DNA of 64,000 nt. It comes from Selenomonas ruminantium subsp. lactilytica TAM6421 (GTDB taxonomy: Bacteria; Bacillota; Negativicutes; Selenomonadales; Selenomonadaceae). Location: assembly GCF_000284095.1 (NCBI RefSeq), contig NC_017068.1, positions 1,612,001-1,676,000 on the forward strand, in the 5' to 3' direction. A program made the translations under genes and the position numbers. Below are positions 1 through 8,091 of the stretch, piece after piece. How positions within the stretch are numbered: position 1 is the stretch's first letter; each line of letters starts with the position of its first letter. The notes below the pieces were generated by a model. That model saw only the letters and a program-made list of their open reading frames with translations. It searched no databases and was not told the origin of the DNA.

Positions 1-753
1 TAAAGGTGCTGCATCCGAGATGGCGGATCCAATCTTCACAGGGCTGACAATATCCACACAGTTCATTATGGGAGATTCCGGCAGGCCAAATAATTTGTCA
101 AGCTGCACAGTGAACATATCATAGGCACTGGTATAGCCACAGTCTTCAATGGCAGCCACCACATTTTGCGGCTGCTTTGCCGTCGTCATCATCACCGTGG
201 CCGCCCCCATGGAAATCCCATGCAAGGCAATTTTAGCGATCTCATTCTTCTGGGCGATCTCTTTTGCCCAAAGGGCGATATCATCGCTCTCCTTTACCCC
301 CATGGTAAAGTATTTCCCTTCACTTGCTCCGGCAGCACGCAGATCCGGCGTCAGGACGTTGTAGCCATGCTTTATGTACTCATCAGCATAATCCCAGACA
401 AAACTCTGATTGCGCCCATATCCATGCACCAGGATTACCCAGCGGTTGCTGGGCTCTGGGGGTGAAAAATGGGTGGCCACAAGTTTCAGCCCGTCCGGAG
501 AGATTATCGTCCATAGTTCATTTTTGGCCTGCGGTTTAGCTGGCGCATCCAGTCCCGGCTCCACAATTGCCGCAGCCGCTTCCGGTATGGCCGTGGGGTC
601 TTCCGGATTGCCCCGCAGCAGGGCATAGTCTACGAACCCACTACCGATAAGATAGCCTGCTCCCGCCAGCAACAGCAGAAGTATGACGCACAGACTTAAA
701 AAGATTTTTTTGCTCTTGATAATTGCCAACATCTTCTTTCCCTTCTTATGCAT
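1..753 (-). CDS. Alpha/beta hydrolase, membrane-anchored or secreted (3' end beyond window)
   Basis: The gene reads in from position 753 and runs off the left edge, so at least 251 codons are present without a stop. Residues 1-16 are Lys-rich and are followed by a hydrophobic stretch (about 17-35), which fits an N-terminal membrane anchor or signal. A VHGYG oxyanion-hole motif and a nucleophile elbow GISMG are visible, the hallmarks of serine alpha/beta hydrolases of the YqiK/BAAT-like kind often annotated as 'alpha/beta hydrolase, DUF3887-like'. The catalytic Asp and His would lie partly outside the window. Two in-frame ATGs exist, at 753 and 732; 753 is chosen because it adds the basic residues before the anchor and has a GGGGAA stretch upstream. 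The substrate cannot be told. Confidence 0.8.
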   Translation of the reverse strand, partial: MHKKGKKMLAIIKSKKIFLSLCVILLLLLAGAGYLIGSGFVDYALLRGNPEDPTAIPEAAAAIVEPGLDAPAKPQAKNELWTIISPDGLKLVATHFSPPEPSNRWVILVHGYGRNQSFVWDYADEYIKHGYNVLTPDLRAAGASEGKYFTMGVKESDDIALWAKEIAQKNEIAKIALHGISMGAATVMMTTAKQPQNVVAAIEDCGYTSAYDMFTVQLDKLFGLPESPIMNCVDIVSPVKIGSAISDAAPL

Positions 754-843
754 CAAATTCCCCAATCAGCCGCCAAGGAAGGGACGATATTCTTGAGGTC
801 TTCCTAATTTTCTTACGCATATTCAGTCCCCCCCATCGTCAAG

Positions 844-3084
844 TTACAATTTACGACTGTCCTCTCTTGAGTTTTTTTTATAGCCATAAAATTTCAGTCC
901 CAGCATGGTGATATCATCAGATTGTTCCGCTTCTCCAGCATAGACGCCCACATCCTGCCGAACGGCAGCGAGGATTTCTCGCACATTTTTTTCTCCCTGG
1001 ACATTCAGCGTTTCCTGCAGACGCTCTTCCGAATACATCCCTCCTGCCTCATTCATGGCCTCCGTCACACCGTCCGTATAAAGGAAAATCATCTCTCCTG
1101 GCTGCAGGACAAGGCTGTGGGACTCATACATCCCCTCCTCGTTTACACCGAGCATCATATGCTTTTTCTTATGCCGCAGATAACGGAACCTACCATTTTC
1201 CTGCACCAGTGGCGGATTATGGCCGCCGTTTACATAGATGAGTTCTCCCGTAACCAGGTCAAGCTGGGCAATAAACACGGTGACAAACATCATTTCCTCA
1301 TTTTCCCGGCATAGCTCCTGATTGGCCAACATCACGACAGCAGCAAAATCATCGGGGTCTTTGGCCATCAGCACCAGATTTTTCAGCGTCGTTTTGGCGC
1401 GCATCATGTAGAGCGCTGCGGGAATGCCCTTGCCAGACACATCGGCGATGGTGATGACCAGATGATTCTCATCCGTCAGGTAAAAATCGTAGAAGTCCCC
1501 TCCCACGCCCTTAGCGGCATCCATGGAGGCATAGATCTGAAATTCCTGGCGGCTGGTCAGGAAATCCTGTGGCAGCGCCCCCAGCTGAATGTTTTTGGCC
1601 ACCGAAAGCTCAGCTGCCGCTTTCTCCTTCTCTGCCGTCACCTGGGACAGGTTCTCGATATATGCTTTCAGCTCATCCGTCATAGCATTGAAGCAGACGG
1701 CTAGATGTTCAATCTCATCACCGGTTTTTATCTCCAACTTCTTGTCCAGATTGCCGCTGGCAATTTCCCTTACGCCATCAGCCATCTGCTTTATGGGCTG
1801 AACGAATCGGTCTGAAAGCCGCTCTGACATGAAAAACATGATGACAATCATGATGAGCAGCGCCAGCAGAGCCGCCTGCAAAAGGAAAAGATATTCACGC
1901 TGCAGGTTTTCCTTGAAATTATCCATCTGCCCCATAAAATAATTCTGGCTTTCCTGAAGAGAAGAGGAAATATCCTCCTGTGACACCAAAAGACCAAGGC
2001 TCCAGCCCATGGTGGGGATAGGCGCAAAGGCCAGCATATACTTCTCGCCGTATACCTCCACAGGCAGCATGCCTCTTTCGCCCTTGGCCATCTGCCGGGC
2101 AGCCTGGGCCAGCTCCGCCACCTCACTTTGCCGCAGGTCCTGTGGCTGGTCTGTCTCTGCCAGCACACCTTCCTGCATAGGCGAAAAGACAATTTTGCCC
2201 TCATTGGTCATGACAAAGTTGATGCCCTTTTCGCCAATGGCAGTATCGTGAATGTATTGCCGCAGCTTTTTCGTAGCCATATCCAGGCTTGCCACTCCGG
2301 CAATCCCTTCCGCATCATAGTAAGGGACAGAGCAGCTTATTACCTCCACATCGCTGTGTTCCTCGTTCAGAATCGTGAGATAAGGCAGGGAAAATACCAC
2401 CTTATTGGCGTTGACAGCATTTACATACCAAGGCCGGACACGAGGGTCATAGTCAAAGGCCGGGTCATCGGACAAGGGACTGTATTCATCGCCGGGAAAT
2501 ACGCTGCTGCAGATCAAAAATCCATGTTTGCTGCCAAAATAGGTTGCCGAATAGCTGTCATTGCCGTATGACTTTTCCATCGGCACCAGCGTGCCCTTGA
2601 TATTGGCAGACAGCTCCACTTCCTTTTGTACCGTTTCGATGCCACGCTTGCGCACATCGGGGCTGTAAAGAATACAGGGCGCAGTAGGCGGAACTTTTCC
2701 ATTATACAGGTCAAATACGTTCCCCGGCAGAAAGTTTTCTGGATGCAGCTGAATCCAGGTCAAAGCCTCGGACAGGATCTGCACATCATGCTGCATCAGC
2801 GACATTTCACGATCAATATACCCTGCTTCCGCCTTGGCCAGTTCCGCCAAAGTATCCTTGCTGGTCTTGTTGATATACTGCTTCGTGTACTCAGCCCCCG
2901 ACTCCGAAAGCTGCGTTCCCATGTCCGCTATGTCTTTGCGGACAAAGGTCATGCCATAAAATGACAGCCCGGCAAACACCATGGCCGACAACAAGCTGCT
3001 TAAGATCAGCAGCCGCAACAGACGCGTCCTGATATTTGGCTGTTCATGCACCATTTTTCGTAATACCCGCAAGAACTCTCCCAT
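844..3084 (-). CDS. Sensor PP2C phosphatase (RsbU/SpoIIE type) with Cache and HAMP domains
   Basis: A 746-residue membrane signalling protein. A first membrane helix (about 22-46) is followed by a roughly 350-residue extracytoplasmic part that reads like a double Cache ligand-binding domain (RVRPWY motif, 'GVASLDMA'). A second helix (about 397-418), a HAMP linker and a C-terminal PP2C-like SpoIIE phosphatase domain follow. The phosphatase shows GGDFYDF, ADVSGKGIPAAL, GGHNPPL and SDDITML, the usual metal-binding Asp motifs. Proteins of this layout normally dephosphorylate an anti-sigma-factor antagonist in a partner-switching pathway, but no anti-sigma or antagonist gene lies nearby. A GAGAGGA ribosome site lies 10 nt before the ATG. 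The gene sits downstream of the structured element at 3262-3410, which could be its leader. Confidence 0.9.
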   Translation of the reverse strand: MGEFLRVLRKMVHEQPNIRTRLLRLLILSSLLSAMVFAGLSFYGMTFVRKDIADMGTQLSESGAEYTKQYINKTSKDTLAELAKAEAGYIDREMSLMQHDVQILSEALTWIQLHPENFLPGNVFDLYNGKVPPTAPCILYSPDVRKRGIETVQKEVELSANIKGTLVPMEKSYGNDSYSATYFGSKHGFLICSSVFPGDEYSPLSDDPAFDYDPRVRPWYVNAVNANKVVFSLPYLTILNEEHSDVEVISCSVPYYDAEGIAGVASLDMATKKLRQYIHDTAIGEKGINFVMTNEGKIVFSPMQEGVLAETDQPQDLRQSEVAELAQAARQMAKGERGMLPVEVYGEKYMLAFAPIPTMGWSLGLLVSQEDISSSLQESQNYFMGQMDNFKENLQREYLFLLQAALLALLIMIVIMFFMSERLSDRFVQPIKQMADGVREIASGNLDKKLEIKTGDEIEHLAVCFNAMTDELKAYIENLSQVTAEKEKAAAELSVAKNIQLGALPQDFLTSRQEFQIYASMDAAKGVGGDFYDFYLTDENHLVITIADVSGKGIPAALYMMRAKTTLKNLVLMAKDPDDFAAVVMLANQELCRENEEMMFVTVFIAQLDLVTGELIYVNGGHNPPLVQENGRFRYLRHKKKHMMLGVNEEGMYESHSLVLQPGEMIFLYTDGVTEAMNEAGGMYSEERLQETLNVQGEKNVREILAAVRQDVGVYAGEAEQSDDITMLGLKFYGYKKNSREDSRKL

Positions 3085-3261
3085 AATCCGAACATCCTCT
3101 CAATTCAAAAGCACCATAACCAGTACATGTATTTTTTATAATTTCTATAAAAGTCATAAAATTCCTTCTTGCTTTGGTTTCAGATTGCCTGTTCAAAAAT
3201 GGCACTGCTTTTTTCTACTTTTTCCGTCACTAGTGAGCCATAGGGAATTTTTGGCAAACGA

Positions 3262-3410
3262 AAAGAACCGTCATCACTCCACTGACTCCGGTTCTTTCTA
3301 AAAAGATGTAAGGAAATGGGATACTGGAAACTGGGATATGTTTCCAGAGAAGAGACCGATAGGTTTTTTCGGGGGCTGGTGGGATATCCAACCTCTCCCC
3401 TATCGACAAT
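3262..3410 (-). ncRNA. Candidate structured RNA or 5' leader (three hairpins, family not recognised)
   Basis: The roughly 490-base gap between the phosphatase gene and hypF holds three separate stems: CGATAGG (3357-3363) with 3399-3405; CTGGAAAC (3324-3331) with GTTTCCAG (3340-3347) around an 8-nt loop; and AAAGAACCG (3262-3270) with 3289-3297. Read on the minus strand, a TACAAT -10-like box lies at 3414-3419, and the last stem is followed by TTTT, as in an intrinsic terminator. The heptamer TATCCCA (TGGGATA on plus) occurs three times, at 3317-3323, 3332-3338 and 3380-3386. The middle copy is exactly in a hairpin loop. This could be a small RNA or a leader of the phosphatase gene. I do not recognise a known riboswitch, 6S, SRP or RNase P signature. 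Strand and function are inferred. Confidence 0.4.
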
Positions 3411-3570
3411 TATATTGTATCATACTATAAAGAAAAAATATACCCCTTTGCGCAAAAAAAATTCTTTATATAAATTTTTCTGTCTATTGCAAATTTATCT
3501 CGATCCTTTTTATTCCGCTCACTGATATAGTATAATGAATAGAGATTTTTTACGAAAGTGAGTGACAGAT

Positions 3571-5847
3571 ATGGCACTTTATCAGGCAAGAGTCTTCGGA
3601 ATTGTTCAGGGCGTGGGCTTTCGTCCCTTCGTGGCCAGATTGGCTGCCCGTTTTCACATCAATGGCAGCGTCTGCAACAAGGGGCCCTATGTGGAAGTTT
3701 TCGCCCAGGGAGACGGCGAGGCCGTGAATGATTTTTTGACTGCCATCGAGCAGGAACCGCCGGAACGGGCTTCCATCCTGAAATTGACACGTCAGTCTTT
3801 GCAACAGGAGGAACGCTATGAGGACTTCCAGATCATTGAAAGTGCCAAGGAAAAAGGCTCCATTTTTGTGTCACCGGATATTGCCACCTGCGACAAGTGT
3901 CAGACAGAACTCTTTGATCCCCAAGATAGACGCTATCTGCATCCCTTCATCAACTGCACAGCCTGCGGACCACGACTGACTATATTGGACTCCATGCCCT
4001 ATGACCGGGAACGCACCAGCATGGGAGATTTTCCCCTGTGTCCGGACTGCCAAGCCGAGTACGACTCCCCCGCTACCCGCCGCTACGATGCCCAGCCCGT
4101 CTGCTGCAATCACTGCGGGCCGGAAGTCTACATCATCGGTGCGGAAGCTATCCGGGGCGCCGAGGCGATCACCCACACCCGCAAGACGATTATCGACGGC
4201 GGCATTGTTGCCATCAAGGGAATCGGCGGTTTCCATCTCTGCTGCGATGCCACCAATGACGACGCTGTCCAGCGACTGCGTAAGCTGAAGCACCGCCCGG
4301 TCAAGCCCTTTGCGATTATGGCCCGGAATATGGCTGCAATTGAACGGGAATGTCATGTGGAAAATGGCCAGCAGGGAATGTTGACCGGTCATCAGAAGCC
4401 TATTCTGCTGTTAAAGCGGAATTTGACCGGTCAGATCGTGGACAGTGTTGCTCCCGGCAATCCGAAAATCGGTGTGATGCTCCCTTATGCGCCTTTGCAT
4501 ATGCTGTTGTTTGACTATCCGGATGGACTCACCATGCCCGATACTCTGATCATGACCAGCGGCAATCCGGCGGGGGCCCCGATCTGCCGGGACGATGAAA
4601 GCGCCATCGCTGCCCTTGAGGGCTTCTGCGACCTGATGCTCTCCCATAACCGCAAAATCCGCATCCGGGCTGATGATACGGTGATGGACTGGCTCGATGG
4701 AAAACCTTATATGATCCGCCGCAGCCGCGGTTTTGCCCCTCTGCCCTTTATGCTCAAGAATGATTTCCATGGTGCTGTGCTGGGGATTGGCGGGGAACTC
4801 AAGAATACTTTCTGCGTAGGCAGTGACAATATCTTCTACCCATCTCCCTATGTGGGCGACATGAGCGATCTGCGCACCATGCAGGCCTTGCGGGAAACCA
4901 TCGGGCGGCTGACGGAACTATTGGAATGTGAGCCACAGCTGGTCGCCTGCGATATGCACCCCCGCTATAATACCGTAACCATAGCCAAAAAGCTGGGCCT
5001 GCCCCTGTTCCCGGTACAACATCATTATGCCCATATCCTTTCCTGTATGGCCGAAAATGACTATGACGAAGCTGTTATCGGCGTAGCCTTTGATGGCACG
5101 GGATATGGCCCGGACGGTACCATCTGGGGTGGGGAAATCCTGCAGGCGGATCTGGCAGGTTTTGAGCGGCTGGATTCCATCACCCCTTTCCGGCAGGCAG
5201 GCGGCGACAAGGCCAGCCGCGAAGGCTGGCGCATCGCGGTATCCCTGCTCTACAATTTAACCAAAAGCCAGGTTGAAACCCAAAAACTCGTGCAACAGTT
5301 GGGTCTTTGTTCCGATAATGACCTAAATGCCATGTTCTTTATGCTGGACAACAATATCAATACCATTACCAGCACCAGCGCCGGGCGCATCTTTGATGCA
5401 GTCAGTGCCATCCTGGGCATCCGCAAAAGTTCCACCTTCGAAGGAGAGGCCAGCATGTATCTGGAATTTGCCGCCCAGAAATGGCAGGATGAACATAAGG
5501 CTGATTTGCCAGTCCACTCTGCCGCCTTCAACACGGACAAAATATTCGCCCTTTTGCTGGAACAGCGGCTGGCTGGTGAAAACTGCTGCAAATTAGCCTA
5601 TCATTTCCATGCCCAGCTTGCGCAGTTCACTGCTGCTGCCTGCCTGCGGGCCCGCGCCAAGACCAGCTTATCCACCGTGGCCCTGTCCGGAGGCGTATTC
5701 CAGAATCATTTGCTGACAGAGCTGACCACTAAAATATTACGGCAGCACGGTTTCCAGGTTCTGCGCCATAGCCAAATCCCCCCCAACGATGGCGGCATCT
5801 GCTTAGGTCAGGCTGTAGCAGCTATGTACCATCTTAATCAAAAATGA
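3571..5847 (+). CDS. hypF: Carbamoyltransferase HypF, [NiFe] hydrogenase maturation
   Basis: HypF makes the thiocarboxamide on HypE that supplies the cyanide ligands of the NiFe hydrogenase site. All domains are visible in order: an acylphosphatase-like domain (GIVQGVGFRPFVARLA, residues about 8-23); two zinc-finger units with CxxC pairs (CDKC/CTACG and CPDC/CNHCG, about 105-180); a YrdC-like carbamoyl-adenylate domain (about 195-380); and a Kae1-like C-terminal domain with HHYAH and DGTGYGPDG metal and nucleotide motifs. The length, 758 residues, matches the family (about 750). A GTG at 3562 is also in frame, but the ATG at 3571 gives the usual short N-terminus. No other hyp or hydrogenase genes are in the window, so it stands apart from its partners. 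Confidence 0.95.
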   Translation: MALYQARVFGIVQGVGFRPFVARLAARFHINGSVCNKGPYVEVFAQGDGEAVNDFLTAIEQEPPERASILKLTRQSLQQEERYEDFQIIESAKEKGSIFVSPDIATCDKCQTELFDPQDRRYLHPFINCTACGPRLTILDSMPYDRERTSMGDFPLCPDCQAEYDSPATRRYDAQPVCCNHCGPEVYIIGAEAIRGAEAITHTRKTIIDGGIVAIKGIGGFHLCCDATNDDAVQRLRKLKHRPVKPFAIMARNMAAIERECHVENGQQGMLTGHQKPILLLKRNLTGQIVDSVAPGNPKIGVMLPYAPLHMLLFDYPDGLTMPDTLIMTSGNPAGAPICRDDESAIAALEGFCDLMLSHNRKIRIRADDTVMDWLDGKPYMIRRSRGFAPLPFMLKNDFHGAVLGIGGELKNTFCVGSDNIFYPSPYVGDMSDLRTMQALRETIGRLTELLECEPQLVACDMHPRYNTVTIAKKLGLPLFPVQHHYAHILSCMAENDYDEAVIGVAFDGTGYGPDGTIWGGEILQADLAGFERLDSITPFRQAGGDKASREGWRIAVSLLYNLTKSQVETQKLVQQLGLCSDNDLNAMFFMLDNNINTITSTSAGRIFDAVSAILGIRKSSTFEGEASMYLEFAAQKWQDEHKADLPVHSAAFNTDKIFALLLEQRLAGENCCKLAYHFHAQLAQFTAAACLRARAKTSLSTVALSGGVFQNHLLTELTTKILRQHGFQVLRHSQIPPNDGGICLGQAVAAMYHLNQK

Positions 5848-5875
5848 TTATTTTGCAAAAATTGTAAAAAAATGA

Positions 5876-5905
5876 TTGCCCATCTATTGCTTTTCATGTT
5901 ATAAT
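5876..5905 (+). promoter_or_regulatory. Sigma-A type promoter of the 92-residue orphan gene
   Basis: TTGCCC (5876-5881) and a perfect TATAAT (5900-5905) are separated by 18 bases, just downstream of the hypF stop and about 45 bases before the small gene starting at 5952. The small gene is therefore probably its own transcription unit. Confidence 0.6.
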
Positions 5906-5951
5906 TTAAATGGAGGTACTGTCCTGTTTGCATGGCAAGGGAGGGATAGTT

Positions 5952-6230
5952 ATGAGCGGTGCAAGCAGCATTGGTGGTTTCAGCTACCGTTGGAATCTGA
6001 TGGCATCCGGAATTGCTTCTGTGGATGCCATAGTCAGGTCATCGAATTCATTCCAACATAATTCCAATACTCAAGACTCCTCTGCTGATCGTAATGCTGT
6101 GGAAAGTGCTACGATCACTAAGAGAATGTCTGATGGTACTATGGTTATCGTCCGCTATGATCAGCGTGCACATGTTTCATCGTACGACGCTGGCAATAAT
6201 ATCGGCGGCAATGTCAATTTAACTGCTTGA
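5952..6230 (+). CDS. Hypothetical protein, 92 residues, Ser/Asn-rich
   Basis: I do not recognise this gene. It has its own promoter (5876-5905), a strong GGGAGGG ribosome site 6 bases before the ATG at 5952, and a terminator at 6299-6326, so it looks like a real monocistronic unit. An in-frame ATG at 5910 exists but precedes the ribosome site. The protein begins MSGASSIGGFSYRWN, is rich in Ser, Asn and Ala, and has no membrane helix, signal peptide or cysteines. A more ordered central part contains TITKRMSDGTMVIVRYD, which resembles a beta-hairpin. The function is unknown. Confidence 0.65.
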   Translation: MSGASSIGGFSYRWNLMASGIASVDAIVRSSNSFQHNSNTQDSSADRNAVESATITKRMSDGTMVIVRYDQRAHVSSYDAGNNIGGNVNLTA

Positions 6231-6298
6231 TTGTATCTTTTTCAAGGATGGATTATACAGACAGGCGTATCTCATGCAACAATATGCAGGCGTAAATA

Positions 6299-6326
6299 GA
6301 AAACCGGCTGGTAGCCGGTTTTTTAT
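6299..6326 (+). terminator. Rho-independent terminator after the 92-residue gene
   Basis: A perfect ACCGGCT/AGCCGGT stem with a GGT loop is followed by six T residues, lying between the orphan gene and the TtcA-like gene. Confidence 0.85.
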
Positions 6327-6353
6327 ATTCCACAAGGCAAAAGGAGACATTTA

Positions 6354-7151
6354 ATGAACATCCAAATTCCTCAACTATATTACAGCAAACTGATGCGGGC
6401 CATTGTCGAATTCGATATGATAAACGACGGCGATCATATCCTGCTGGGGATTTCCGGCGGCAAGGACAGCATCTTCCTCGCCTATGCCATGGCCATCCTA
6501 AAAAAGCGCCTGCATAAGGATTTCAAACTGTCGGCCCTCACCATCAACCCTCAGTTCAGGGACGAGAATGGCCGCCCTGCCCTCTTTGATATCGAGCGGG
6601 CGCGGGATTTTATGGCCGAGCTTGAAATCCCCTATGATATCATCGATGTGGATATTGCCGGCACGATTGAAAATACCCCCGAGAAAAATCCTTGCTTTAC
6701 CTGTGCTTTTTTCCGCCGGGGAGCCATGAACCGCTATGCCCTGGAACATGGCGTGAATAAGATTGCCTATGCCCACCACCATGATGATGCGGTGGAAACC
6801 TTCCTGATGAGTCTGCTCTATTCCGGGCAGCTCCATACCTTTACCCCCGTCACTTATCTGGACCGCACCAAGCTCACCGTCATCCGCCCGCTGGTTTACT
6901 TCCGGGAGTCCGAAATGGTGGACGCCATCCATATCCACGGCTTCGATCCGGTCAAAAGCCCCTGTCCCCATGATGGCAACACCTGCCGTCAGGAGGTCAA
7001 GGAACTGATTGCCACTCTGGGCGAGACCATTCCCGATGTCTATGACCATTTGGGCGCTGCCATGCGAAAAGGCGCACTCGGGGAGCTTTGGCCTGCTACC
7101 AAAACCCGCGCCGAAATGCGCCAAACATATTTTGAGTATAAAAATAAATAA
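6354..7151 (+). CDS. TtcA-like tRNA 2-thiolation ATPase (PP-loop family)
   Basis: A 265-residue PP-loop ATPase. The pyrophosphate-binding SGGKDS lies at about residues 34-39, a CFTC cysteine pair at about 107-110, and a later CPHDGNTC cysteine pair. TtcA enzymes adenylate a target cytidine in tRNA and transfer sulfur with help of a 4Fe-4S cluster held by such cysteines. The sequence is shorter than E. coli TtcA (about 311 residues), so it belongs to a shorter TtcA-like branch, and the exact tRNA position modified is not certain. An AAGGAG site lies 9 bases before the ATG. The gene appears monocistronic: a terminator precedes it and a 13-bp hairpin follows. Confidence 0.8.
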   Translation: MNIQIPQLYYSKLMRAIVEFDMINDGDHILLGISGGKDSIFLAYAMAILKKRLHKDFKLSALTINPQFRDENGRPALFDIERARDFMAELEIPYDIIDVDIAGTIENTPEKNPCFTCAFFRRGAMNRYALEHGVNKIAYAHHHDDAVETFLMSLLYSGQLHTFTPVTYLDRTKLTVIRPLVYFRESEMVDAIHIHGFDPVKSPCPHDGNTCRQEVKELIATLGETIPDVYDHLGAAMRKGALGELWPATKTRAEMRQTYFEYKNK

Positions 7152-7161
7152 ATGATTTTTT

Positions 7162-7211
7162 TGCGCAGGTCACGCCTTATGGTTTGCCGTGACCTGCGCA
7201 TTTATTTTATC
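7162..7211 (+). terminator. 13-bp hairpin terminator of the TtcA-like gene
   Basis: TGCGCAGGTCACG (7162-7174) pairs perfectly with 7188-7200 and is followed on the plus strand by TTTATTTTAT. The same bases encode the last residues and stop of the convergent TPR gene, so the terminator and coding end overlap. Confidence 0.75.
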
Positions 7212-8039
7212 CAGCAGTTCCTTTAATTCCTTGTTTTCCGTGAGTTTATAGGCGATATCCAGGAAATAGTTGGCATGTTCATACTTTTTATTGGCCAGCA
7301 TGGATTTGCCGTACTGCATGGCGGTTTCGATGATTTTGGCATCAGGGCCTACCGGGAAACCGTATTTCTCGCCATAGGAACGCAGGGCACCGATGGATGG
7401 ACGCTGGGCTTGGCCTTCAGTTTCCTCGTGGATGTATTTGAGCTCCAATTCCGCCTGATAGCGTCCCTCAGCATCGGCAAAGCTCATGCTCAGCAGGTAA
7501 CAGCCTACCGCCTCATCCCACATCTGCTTTTCCACGAAGTAATAGCCCAGGTTGCGATAACAATGGGCGATTTCCTTGCGCTTGTAGGCAATGGGAAATA
7601 CTGCCACCGTAAGTTCCTTGAACTTCTCCCAGTCCTTCTTCTGCTTGAAGATCTCTGCATGTTCAAAGGCGATGGCCGCGCTCATGGGATTCCAGTCCAT
7701 GGCAATGGCCAAGGCCTCCTCTGCCTCATCCAGCTTGCCCTGCTCCAGCAGGATGGAGCCATACATGGCATAAAGGCGGTTCAGCGGTTCTTCAACATCG
7801 GCCACTGGCTGGATTTCGGGATGCTGCGTCTGGAACATGACCATTTCCATCAGGGTATTGAAGTCATAATAGTCCGCATGACCGTCATTATAGAGATTCA
7901 ATTGTTCAACCTTATCGATTTCTGCTTTCAAGGCCGCCTCTGCTTCGGCGGCTTTTTTATTTTGCGCCAGCTCCACCGCCTGTGTCAGGATTTCATTTAT
8001 TTCTTTGGTAAGGACACCATTCTGCATATTCTTGTTCAC
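7170..8039 (-). CDS. TPR-repeat protein of unknown role
   Basis: A 289-residue, helix-rich, soluble protein. Several 34-residue-like repeats are readable, for example YGSILLEQGKLDEAEEALAIAM (in part, about 90-115) and NLGYYFVEKQMWDEAVGCYLLS (in part), with the small-residue and Tyr/Ala spacing of tetratricopeptide repeats. It probably acts as a protein-interaction scaffold; no catalytic motif is seen. The start is a GTG at 8039 with an AAAGG site just upstream; an ATG four codons on is less well spaced. It follows pnp on the same strand, but the hairpin at 8054-8086 separates them. The stop codon lies inside the 7162-7200 hairpin. Confidence 0.7.
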   Translation of the reverse strand: MNKNMQNGVLTKEINEILTQAVELAQNKKAAEAEAALKAEIDKVEQLNLYNDGHADYYDFNTLMEMVMFQTQHPEIQPVADVEEPLNRLYAMYGSILLEQGKLDEAEEALAIAMDWNPMSAAIAFEHAEIFKQKKDWEKFKELTVAVFPIAYKRKEIAHCYRNLGYYFVEKQMWDEAVGCYLLSMSFADAEGRYQAELELKYIHEETEGQAQRPSIGALRSYGEKYGFPVGPDAKIIETAMQYGKSMLANKKYEHANYFLDIAYKLTENKELKELLDKINAQVTANHKA

Positions 8040-8053
8040 ACTGCCTTTCCCAT

Positions 8054-8086
8054 AAAAATAAAGGGGCCCGTAAGCCCCTTATTTAT
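8054..8086 (-). terminator. Terminator after pnp
   Basis: AATAA-GGGGC and its complement form a hairpin directly after the pnp stop. On the minus strand the GC stem is followed by TTTATTTTTA. Confidence 0.75.
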
Positions 8087-8091
8087 TTCTA

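Noticed and set aside
3199-3214. Sigma-54 type -24/-12 promoter (TGGCAC followed by a T run)
   Set aside because: The -12 GC element is missing after TGGCAC.
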